Source of the DNA: Sulfurimonas sp.
GTDB lineage: Bacteria > Campylobacterota > Campylobacteria > Campylobacterales > Sulfurimonadaceae
Length of the DNA: 14,188 nucleotides
Reading direction: 5' to 3'
Assembly (NCBI GenBank): GCA_021157665.1
Contig: JAGGWE010000138.1
Span: 1 to 14,188 of the forward strand
The notes below the pieces were generated by a model, which had not been told where the DNA came from, made no database searches, and saw nothing but the letters and a program-made list of their open reading frames with translations. A program made the position numbers and the translations under genes. Each line of letters opens with the position of its first letter. Position 1 is the stretch's first letter. Positions 7,035 through 13,133 of this stretch are shown here, in pieces.

Positions 7035-8094
7035 GGATAAAATACATGACAGTTTCAAAAATCCCCTCCATATAATGTCTTATATAGATTTTGTATTCAC
7101 TTTCAATCTCTAACACTTTTTGAGGGATTTTATACCAGTCTTCGGCTTTGTGATAGATACATATCGCTAAAATGGGTTTGTACTTTTTAATAGTTTCTTT
7201 TGCTCCATCTATTGCATCTTGTTCTGCACCTTCTATGTCAAGCTTTATAAAATCTACTTTCTCATTTACAAGATTATCTATGGTATCTACTTCAACGGAA
7301 GAAGTACCGTTTCCGTAGATAGTGGAAAATGATTTCTCTTCGTTGAAGTGCAGGGTGGCTTTTTTGTTTGATACTCCACATGCCAAGAACTCTATATTTT
7401 TATAGTGACCTAACTCTCGTTTTGCTATTCTTATATTTTCGGCTATTGGTTCTATCAGATAAATTTTTTTAAAATCTGGGAAGTTTTTTATAACTTCAGT
7501 CGCAGTATCGCCAACATATCCACCACCATCTAAAAAAACTATATCTTTTATCTCTGGGATTAACTCTTTGTCGAAGTATTGCTCAGAGTGATTATTTGTG
7601 AAGCCCTTCATAAAATTATAATCAAAAGAGATTTTAAAATTTATAACTTTTTCAAATACCTCTTTTGATTTTTCATCAGCTAAATCACTATATAGTTTAC
7701 TATATAATGAATAATGACTATTGTAATCATTTTCAAAGTCAATTATAAAAGGTGGATGAACTAAGTCAAGATTTGAGTATTTAAAAAGAGCAAGATAAGA
7801 GATGTTATCAAAGCCCATTTCATCTAGTTTTTGTTTTACTTCAAGTGGACTACCAGTAGATACCCATAAAATTAGAGCATCTTTTTCTACATCTTCGATT
7901 TGAAATATCTCTTTTTTTCGTGAGCGTTGAACTCGTGAGAAATCATCAATAATCCCATCAACTTCCACATGCCGAAGTACAGATTTTGTAAGTTTATTTA
8001 TACCTAAAATATATTTTTTTCTAGTGTTTGGAGAGATAAAAAGTTCAATCAACTCTTTATCTTTTTGATTGATGTAATCAGAATTTATTAACAC
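7024..8094 (-). CDS. FkbM-family SAM-dependent methyltransferase
   Basis: A 356-residue protein whose C-terminal half is an FkbM methyltransferase. FLDGGGYVGDTATEV (187-201) is the SAM-binding glycine loop, YLIEPIAENI (212-221) carries the acidic residue expected to hold the SAM ribose, and KLDIEGAE (284-291) is the family hallmark. CIYHKAEDW (312-320) follows. The N-terminal part (about 40-110, with LILWVSTGSPLEV) looks like a small Rossmann-type domain seen in FkbM proteins of surface-glycan loci, an inference. Substrate unknown; O-methylation of a sugar is the usual guess. The start is GTG at 8094, one base after the tmk stop and with a weak ribosome site, so translation is probably coupled to tmk. 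It is the last gene of the flgA-led run and an odd companion for housekeeping genes. Confidence 0.85.
   Translation of the reverse strand: MLINSDYINQKDKELIELFISPNTRKKYILGINKLTKSVLRHVEVDGIIDDFSRVQRSRKKEIFQIEDVEKDALILWVSTGSPLEVKQKLDEMGFDNISYLALFKYSNLDLVHPPFIIDFENDYNSHYSLYSKLYSDLADEKSKEVFEKVINFKISFDYNFMKGFTNNHSEQYFDKELIPEIKDIVFLDGGGYVGDTATEVIKNFPDFKKIYLIEPIAENIRIAKRELGHYKNIEFLACGVSNKKATLHFNEEKSFSTIYGNGTSSVEVDTIDNLVNEKVDFIKLDIEGAEQDAIDGAKETIKKYKPILAICIYHKAEDWYKIPQKVLEIESEYKIYIRHYMEGIFETVMYFIPKS
7376..7384 (-). repeat. GGCATGTGG repeat, copy 4
   Basis: Inside the FkbM-family gene, encoding Ala-Cys-Gly (GCA TGT GGA) at residues 238-240. Confidence 0.8.
7965..7973 (-). repeat. GGCATGTGG repeat, copy 5
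   Basis: Second copy in the FkbM-family gene, in a third register: CGG CAT GTG GAA, Arg-His-Val-Glu at residues 41-44. Confidence 0.8.
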
Positions 8095-8095
8095 T

Positions 8096-8671
8096 TTATG
8101 AGTTAATATTGTTTAATATTTTTTTAGCAATATTATCGATACTTTGTGTTGCATCAATCTCTACAAGCTCTAAACCAAGGAGGTTTGTAGCTTCTATAAT
8201 AGCATCTTGAATGCGAAGAAGATACTCACTCCCACGAAGTTCAATTCCATCTAACTCTTTTTGAGAAAGTCTGTATTCTAACTCCTTTTTTGTTAAACGA
8301 AGAAGAAAAACTTTTTCAGGGTAGATTTTATTTGTCGCAAAGTTATTTAACTCAACTAAATCTTTTTTATCTATTTCACCTTGGATTAAAGCGTAAGCTA
8401 CACCACTCACTGCACTTCTATCTGAGATAATCATTTTGTTAATATTTGGCTCAATAACTTCTTTGATATGTTCAGCTCTGTCAGCTAAAAAAAGAAGAAA
8501 CTCTGCCTTTTTACTTTTAGCTCTTGCTGATAAAACCATCTCTCTTATCTCTATACCAATATCCGTAGCACCTGGTTCTTTTGTAATTACGGCATGTGGG
8601 AATGCCTCTGAAAGTTTGGCTATCTGAGTGCTTTTTCCAGCTGTGTCTATTCCTTCTATTGCAATGTACAT
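8096..8671 (-). CDS. tmk: Thymidylate kinase (dTMP kinase)
   Basis: Phosphorylates dTMP to dTDP, needed for dTTP supply. Its 191 residues are slightly short for the family (200-215). The P-loop is EGIDTAGKST (6-15), the EPG motif lies at 32-34, and DRSAVSGVAYA corresponds to the DR-containing dTMP-binding segment (usually DRYxxSxxAYQ). The lid region around RLSQKELDGIELR is short. ATG at 8671 is inside the end of coaD (16-bp overlap), with AGGGA about nine bases upstream. Tight overlap on both sides supports one transcript with coaD and the FkbM gene. Confidence 0.94.
   Translation of the reverse strand: MYIAIEGIDTAGKSTQIAKLSEAFPHAVITKEPGATDIGIEIREMVLSARAKSKKAEFLLFLADRAEHIKEVIEPNINKMIISDRSAVSGVAYALIQGEIDKKDLVELNNFATNKIYPEKVFLLRLTKKELEYRLSQKELDGIELRGSEYLLRIQDAIIEATNLLGLELVEIDATQSIDNIAKKILNNINS
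8591..8599 (+). repeat. GGCATGTGG repeat, copy 6
   Basis: Inside tmk, on the strand opposite to it; the gene reads CCA CAT GCC (Pro-His-Ala) in AFPHAVIT. Confidence 0.8.
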
Positions 8672-9147
8672 GAGTTCATATTCCCTATAATTGCTTGAAC
8701 CTCTTTTGGAAGAAGGTGTGAAGTTTTGGCGTTGAATTTTAAAAGGTTTCTAACGATTGATGAACTGATAAAAGCGTGTTGAAGCTTAGGCATAAGATAA
8801 ACAGTCTCGATAGTATCATCAAGGGAGTTATTTAGGTAACCAAGTTGAAGTTCATATTCAAAGTCACTTACTGCACGAAGCCCACGAATAAGTACACTTG
8901 CCTGATGCTCTTTTGCTAACTCAACAGTAAGGTTGTCAAAACCAACTACACTTACATTGTCTAAGTGATCTATCGCTTTGTTTATCATCTCAATTCTCTC
9001 ATCAAGAGTAAACATCGGTTTTTTGTCTTGTGAGACTGCAACTGCGATTATAACCTCATCAAAAAGCCCTAAAGCTCTCTCAATAACATCAAAATGTCCA
9101 TTTGTAATAGGGTCAAAAGTCCCAGGGTAAAGTGCTATCTTTTTCAT
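8656..9147 (-). CDS. coaD: Phosphopantetheine adenylyltransferase
   Basis: Penultimate step of coenzyme A synthesis: 4'-phosphopantetheine plus ATP gives dephospho-CoA. Nucleotidyltransferase signatures are YPGTFDPITNGH near the N-terminus (T/HxGH family), LIRGLRAVSDFEYE in the middle, and ISSSIVR with the serine-rich ATP-binding loop near the C-terminus. The start chosen is ATG 9147, giving 163 residues beginning MKKIALYPGTFDP, the family's usual beginning. An alternative ATG at 9165 adds MGIDLK and overlaps ubiX by 10 bases; neither has a strong ribosome site, and translation coupling to ubiX is likely. The 3' end overlaps tmk by 16 bases. Confidence 0.95.
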   Translation of the reverse strand: MKKIALYPGTFDPITNGHFDVIERALGLFDEVIIAVAVSQDKKPMFTLDERIEMINKAIDHLDNVSVVGFDNLTVELAKEHQASVLIRGLRAVSDFEYELQLGYLNNSLDDTIETVYLMPKLQHAFISSSIVRNLLKFNAKTSHLLPKEVQAIIGNMNSCTLQ

Positions 9148-9155
9148 CTTTAAAT

Positions 9156-9674
9156 CTATTCCCATCTTTTATATAAATTATTTTCTATTCCAAGCAGGTC
9201 AAACCACTTCCCGATAATAAAGTTTTCCATCTCATCTAAAGTTTGTTGCTCGGAGTAATAAGCCATAACTGGTGGAGCTATTATAACCCCTAAAGTTGCT
9301 AATTTTTGCATATTCTCAAGAGCAATTGCAGAAAATGGCATCTCTCTAGGAGCAAGAATAAGTTTTTTTTGCTCTTTTATCATAACAGCTGCCGTACGAG
9401 TTATAAGATTATCACTAATCCCACATGCCACTTTTGCTAAAGTATTCATCGAACAAGGTGCAATTATCATCGCATCCGTGCCAAAAGAACCAGAAGCGAT
9501 ACTTGCTGAAATATCTTCGTTGTCATGTTCTGTTATACCCATCTCTTTATCTAAAACGATTTTAGAGTTTTTAGACATTATGAAGTGTTTTTCTATTGTG
9601 TTTGGTAATAGTTTTAGAGTTTTCAATCCAAGATTTACTCCACTCGCACCACTTGTAGCTACAACTATTTTCAT
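9156..9674 (-). CDS. ubiX: Flavin prenyltransferase UbiX
   Basis: Attaches a dimethylallyl group to FMN, making prenyl-FMN, the cofactor of UbiD-type decarboxylases. In Campylobacterota, which use the futalosine menaquinone route, this cofactor likely serves a UbiD-like decarboxylase of that pathway (inference). The 172-residue flavoprotein shows the N-terminal TSGASG (FMN phosphate loop), the SGSFGTDAMIIAPCSMNTLAK stretch (residues about 62-82), the ACGISDNLITRTA segment and the LAPREMPFS segment. All are diagnostic of UbiX rather than other HFCD flavoproteins. ATG at 9674 overlaps the flgA TGA as ATGA and has GGAG six bases upstream, so coupling to flgA is expected. Confidence 0.93.
   Translation of the reverse strand: MKIVVATSGASGVNLGLKTLKLLPNTIEKHFIMSKNSKIVLDKEMGITEHDNEDISASIASGSFGTDAMIIAPCSMNTLAKVACGISDNLITRTAAVMIKEQKKLILAPREMPFSAIALENMQKLATLGVIIAPPVMAYYSEQQTLDEMENFIIGKWFDLLGIENNLYKRWE
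9421..9429 (-). repeat. GGCATGTGG repeat, copy 7
   Basis: Inside ubiX, encoding Ala-Cys-Gly (GCA TGT GGG) within the conserved KVACGISDN segment. Confidence 0.8.
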
Positions 9675-10537
9675 CTTATCTCCACTCTGTTTTTTTCGAC
9701 TATTATTACTCTGATTTTTTTGCCATTATTTTTTTTAACTGTGATTATATCGTTAAGTTTTCCATTTTGTAGTGCTTTGGCTGAGAAAGATATGCTAATA
9801 GCTTTATTTTTTAAACTTACAAGAACTTTTGAACCTTTTTTTACTAAGTTCAATTTATCAATATCTCTCATTGTAATTATTGAGTTTTGTTTAAAATGTC
9901 GTTTCATTTGTGTTGTATTTATTTGCTCTATATTTACTGGAATTGCTTTTAATTTTTTGAAGGTAATGTTTTTTCTACTTGTATTTAAAGCAGATATTCG
10001 AGTTCCTTTTTTAATAGTTCCTCTTGAGATATATACATTTATTTTGGCATTAATTGTATAGTTAAAAAATATTTTCCTATGTTCTGGTGTTTTAATGTAA
10101 AATATCCCTTTATTTGATAGGTAAGCTTTTGTTTTAACTGTTATTTCATATTTTTTTGGAAGAGATTTTATATAGCTTCGTGGCATAATAAAAACAGAAT
10201 TTATTTGGATGTCTGGATATTTTTCTTTGTATATTTGTATGATTTTATGCTTTATTATTGAGGTGTCAATAGGACTTTTTTTAATGAATTTTATATATCT
10301 GCTAGATGACTCAACTGATTTAATACCATGTTCTTTCAGGAGTTTAATAAGATCTTTTGCTTTAACTCTTTTTGTATCTCTGTTTCTATCTATTTTATAA
10401 AGTGTGACATCATACTCGGCATGTGGAACTATGCTTAACAATTTAATATTTTCAGAATTTACATAGTAAGTGTCACTCAATGTAACTGAGAACAACTTTA
10501 CTGTAACAAATAGTAAAAAAATTACTTTTTTAAGCAT
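9671..10537 (-). CDS. flgA: Flagellar basal-body P-ring assembly chaperone FlgA
   Basis: Periplasmic chaperone needed for FlgI to form the P ring of the flagellum. From ATG 10537 the protein has 288 residues: a signal peptide (LKKVIFLLFVTVKLFSV), a long variable middle, and a C-terminal SAF/FlgA domain. The SAF domain has ISRGTIKKGTRIS, MRDIDKLNLVKKGSKVLVSL and the closing KLNDIITVKKNNGKKIRVIIVEK segment that resembles the FlgA end consensus. A GTG at 10546 adds three residues but leaves AAGTGA unused as a ribosome site, so ATG is preferred. The protein is rich in lysine and isoleucine. It heads the run flgA-ubiX-coaD-tmk-fkbM; no other flagellar gene is nearby. Confidence 0.85.
   Translation of the reverse strand: MLKKVIFLLFVTVKLFSVTLSDTYYVNSENIKLLSIVPHAEYDVTLYKIDRNRDTKRVKAKDLIKLLKEHGIKSVESSSRYIKFIKKSPIDTSIIKHKIIQIYKEKYPDIQINSVFIMPRSYIKSLPKKYEITVKTKAYLSNKGIFYIKTPEHRKIFFNYTINAKINVYISRGTIKKGTRISALNTSRKNITFKKLKAIPVNIEQINTTQMKRHFKQNSIITMRDIDKLNLVKKGSKVLVSLKNKAISISFSAKALQNGKLNDIITVKKNNGKKIRVIIVEKNRVEIR
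10418..10426 (+). repeat. GGCATGTGG repeat, copy 8
   Basis: Inside flgA, on the strand opposite to it; the gene reads CCA CAT GCC (Pro-His-Ala) in IVPHAEYD. Confidence 0.8.
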
Positions 10538-10561
10538 ATAAATCACTTTAAATCTATGTTT

Positions 10562-10581
10562 TTATCATTTTAACATGATAA
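10562..10581. repeat. Perfect 7-bp dyad in the flgA upstream region
   Basis: TTATCAT-(6)-ATGATAA lies 25 to 44 bases upstream of the flgA ATG, where a promoter or operator would be expected. The right arm also contains GATAAT behind TG, a possible -10 for plus-strand transcription toward ppsA. AT-rich dyads this short arise by chance, so an operator role is only possible. Confidence 0.3.
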
Positions 10582-10610
10582 TGTAAATAAGTAATTAACT
10601 TTCAGAATAT

Positions 10611-10681
10611 GGATGCGATGGCTTGCCTTCGCCTTGTGCTTTTGTTCTGCATATCTCTGCCGAAGGCAAGCCATCGGTTCC
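10611..10681. repeat. Long palindromic element between flgA and ppsA
   Basis: A perfect 16-bp inverted repeat, CGATGGCTTGCCTTCG at 10616-10631 and its complement at 10661-10676, encloses a 29-base loop. After a two-base mismatch, three more outer pairs (GGA/TCC) extend it to 10611-10681. The arms are about 60% G+C in very AT-rich surroundings, so it looks inserted. No T-run follows on either strand, arguing against an intrinsic terminator. It may be a dispersed intergenic palindrome or miniature element, or a leader hairpin of ppsA. Confidence 0.7.
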
Positions 10682-10736
10682 TATATACCTTAAGCTAATT
10701 ATTTGTATGAATCAGCCGTATGGAGAGGTACTTAAG

Positions 10737-13112
10737 ATGCAATATATATCCTTTTTTAATGATTTAACGATAAAAGATATTCCCAAGGTTGGTGGTAAAA
10801 ATGCAAGTTTGGGCGAGATGTATAAAAACCTAAGTTCAAAAGGTATAAATGTACCGAATGGTTTTGCTACGACAAGTGACGCTTATTGGTTACTTTTAGA
10901 AGAAAATTCGATTAAGCAAAAGATAAAAGAGATACTCAATGGGCTTGATATTTCAGATACAAATAATCTTCAAAAAAAAGGTAAAGAGGTTCGTGAACTT
11001 ATTTTAGCTTCACATCTTCCAAAAGTTCTTGAAGATGAGATACTAGAAGCTTATACAATTCTTTCAAAAGAATACAATACTAAGAGTGTAGATGTAGCCG
11101 TTCGCTCCTCAGGAACAGCAGAAGATTTACCAGATGCTTCTTTCGCAGGTCAGCAAGAGACTTTTTTAAATATAAATAATCCACATGCCTTACTTCAAAG
11201 TGTAAAAGAGTGTTTTGCTTCGCTTTTTACAGACCGTGCAATAAGTTACCGTGAGAGTAGGGGATTTAATCACTTTAAAGTTGCACTTTCTGTTGGTGTG
11301 CAGAAAATGGTTCGCAGTGATGAGTCTTGTAGTGGAATTATGTTTAGTATCGATACCGAAAGTGGTTCAGAAAACTTGATATTAATTAATTCTATTTGGG
11401 GATTAGGGGAAAATGTTGTTAGTGGCAAAGTAAATGCAGATGAGTTTTTTGTTTTTAAACCAACTCTTAAAAAAGGGATAAATACTATTTTAAAACGCTC
11501 TTTGGGTAGTAAAAAAGAGAAAATGCTTTATAGCGATAATGGTAGTAGTACTTTAAATGTAAATACAAGTAAAGAAGAACAAAACAGTTTTTCCATAGAT
11601 GATGAAGATGTTATAAAACTAGCAAAACAGGCACTCTTAATTGAAGAGCATTATAAACGCCCAATGGATATAGAGTGGGCAAAAGATGCAAAAGATTCAA
11701 AGCTTTATATTGTTCAGGCTCGTCCTGAAACAGTTCAAAGTAAGTTAAAAGAGAATTCATATATGGAAAAATACTCCATAAAGATTCCTAAAGATGCTAA
11801 AGTCTTAACTTCTGGTCGAGCAGTTGGTGAAAAGATTGGTTTTGGAAAAGTAAATATCATTAACAATATTCACGAATTTTCTAATTTTAAAAATGGTGAT
11901 ATTTTGGTAGCAGATACAACAAATCCTGATTGGGAACCGATTATGAAAAAAGCATCTGCTGTTGTAACAAATCGAGGTAGTCGCACATGCCATGCTGCTA
12001 TTGTCGCTCGTGAGATTGGTGTGAGTGCTGTTGTTGGATGTACGAATGCTACAGAGGTTCTTAAAAATGGAGATACTATAACTGTTAGTTGCGCTCAAGG
12101 TGATGAGGGGTTTATCTATGAGGGAGAGCTTTCATTTGATAAAAAAATTGTAGATTTAAGTGAGTTAAAACCTACTAAAACAAAACTTTATATGAATGTT
12201 GGAAATCCAGCAGAGGCTTTTAACCTTGCAAAAATGCCAAATGATGGAGTAGGGTTGGCAAGGATGGAGTTTATTATGAACCACTCGATAAATGCTCACC
12301 CTATGGCACTCGTAAATATGAAAAAAGGAAATATAGTTAAAGATGCAGATAGTATCAGCTCTTTTATCTTGCCATATACTGATACAAAAGAGTTCTTCTT
12401 AGAAAAACTAAGTGAGGGTGTTGGGATGATTGCGGCTGCTTTTTATCCTAAGACGGTTATCATAAGAACAAGTGACTTTAAAAGTAATGAATACCGAAAT
12501 ATGTTGGGTGGACTTGAGTATGAGGCTGTAGAAGAGAATCCTATGATTGGTTTTAGAGGTGCAAGCAGGTACTACGATGATAGTTATAAAGAAGCTTTTG
12601 AGTGGGAATGTGAGGCTCTAAAAAAAGTAAGAGACGGTATGGGGCTGACAAATATAAAAATTATGCTCCCTTTTGTTAGAACACCAGATGAGGGTAAAAA
12701 AGTTATAGAGATTATGAACTCAAAAGGCTTAGTTCAAGGTGAAAATTCTCTTGAGATATATGCTATGTGTGAGATACCTGCAAATGTTATTTTAGCAGAT
12801 GAGTTTTTAAAAGTTTTTGATGGCTACTCCATAGGTTCAAATGATTTAACTCAACTTGTTTTAGGTGTTGATAGAGAGAGTGCAAAAATTGCTCATATAT
12901 TTGATGAGAGAAATGAAGCAGTAAAAAGAATGTTGAAAATGGCTATAGAAGCTTGTAAAAAAGCAGATAAATATATAGGTATCTGTGGACAAGCCCCATC
13001 TGATTATCCAGAAATAACTGAGTTTTTAGTTAAAAATGGGATAGATTCTATCTCATTAAATCCAGATTCATTATATAAGATGCATAAAATAGTTTCTAGA
13101 TTAGAGGAATAA
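10737..13112 (+). CDS. ppsA: Phosphoenolpyruvate synthase (pyruvate, water dikinase)
   Basis: Makes PEP from pyruvate and ATP (giving AMP and phosphate), feeding gluconeogenesis. It has 791 residues, the normal length. The N-terminal ATP-binding domain has VGGKNASLGEM (about 18-28), R123 in VAVRSSGTAEDLPDASF and R329 in QARPET. The swivelling phosphohistidine domain has H419 in RTCHAAIVARE, where the usual GG before it is GS. The C-terminal PEP/pyruvate barrel has IGFRGASRYY, CEIPANV, GSNDLTQLVLGVDRES and the catalytic C750 in GICGQAPSD. ATG 10737 is preceded by GGAGAGG at a spacing of eight; the frame is open to 10623, but that upstream part runs through the palindrome and is not family sequence. 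The oxidoreductase gene follows after 21 bases with no terminator. Confidence 0.97.
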   Translation: MQYISFFNDLTIKDIPKVGGKNASLGEMYKNLSSKGINVPNGFATTSDAYWLLLEENSIKQKIKEILNGLDISDTNNLQKKGKEVRELILASHLPKVLEDEILEAYTILSKEYNTKSVDVAVRSSGTAEDLPDASFAGQQETFLNINNPHALLQSVKECFASLFTDRAISYRESRGFNHFKVALSVGVQKMVRSDESCSGIMFSIDTESGSENLILINSIWGLGENVVSGKVNADEFFVFKPTLKKGINTILKRSLGSKKEKMLYSDNGSSTLNVNTSKEEQNSFSIDDEDVIKLAKQALLIEEHYKRPMDIEWAKDAKDSKLYIVQARPETVQSKLKENSYMEKYSIKIPKDAKVLTSGRAVGEKIGFGKVNIINNIHEFSNFKNGDILVADTTNPDWEPIMKKASAVVTNRGSRTCHAAIVAREIGVSAVVGCTNATEVLKNGDTITVSCAQGDEGFIYEGELSFDKKIVDLSELKPTKTKLYMNVGNPAEAFNLAKMPNDGVGLARMEFIMNHSINAHPMALVNMKKGNIVKDADSISSFILPYTDTKEFFLEKLSEGVGMIAAAFYPKTVIIRTSDFKSNEYRNMLGGLEYEAVEENPMIGFRGASRYYDDSYKEAFEWECEALKKVRDGMGLTNIKIMLPFVRTPDEGKKVIEIMNSKGLVQGENSLEIYAMCEIPANVILADEFLKVFDGYSIGSNDLTQLVLGVDRESAKIAHIFDERNEAVKRMLKMAIEACKKADKYIGICGQAPSDYPEITEFLVKNGIDSISLNPDSLYKMHKIVSRLEE
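11181..11189 (-). repeat. GGCATGTGG repeat, copy 9
   Basis: Inside ppsA, which reads CCA CAT GCC (Pro-His-Ala) in NNPHALLQ. Confidence 0.8.
11984..11991 (-). repeat. GGCATGTG repeat, copy 10 (octamer only)
   Basis: Inside ppsA over the catalytic-histidine segment, where ACA TGC CAT encodes Thr-Cys-His. The ninth base is C, and the strong protein constraint here makes this copy the likeliest chance match. Confidence 0.55.
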
Positions 13113-13133
13113 TTTAATAGATAAAGGCTTAGC

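Noticed and set aside
9148..9165. Longer coaD start at ATG 9165
   Set aside because: It adds six residues not typical of the family and lacks a ribosome site; ATG 9147 gives the usual N-terminus. The longer form cannot be fully excluded.
10562..10581. A defined regulator operator upstream of flgA
   Set aside because: The 7-bp AT-rich dyad is short enough to be chance and matches no operator I can name, so only a low-confidence repeat is listed.
10623..10736. An N-terminal extension of ppsA by 38 residues (TTG start at 10623)
   Set aside because: It reads through the palindromic element, has no ribosome site, and is unlike any PpsA N-terminus. ATG 10737 has a strong GGAGAGG and matches the family start.
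11805..12098. A 97-codon minus-strand open frame opposite ppsA
   Set aside because: Low-complexity Ser/Thr/Cys-rich shadow over the conserved phosphohistidine domain; no ribosome site or family resemblance.
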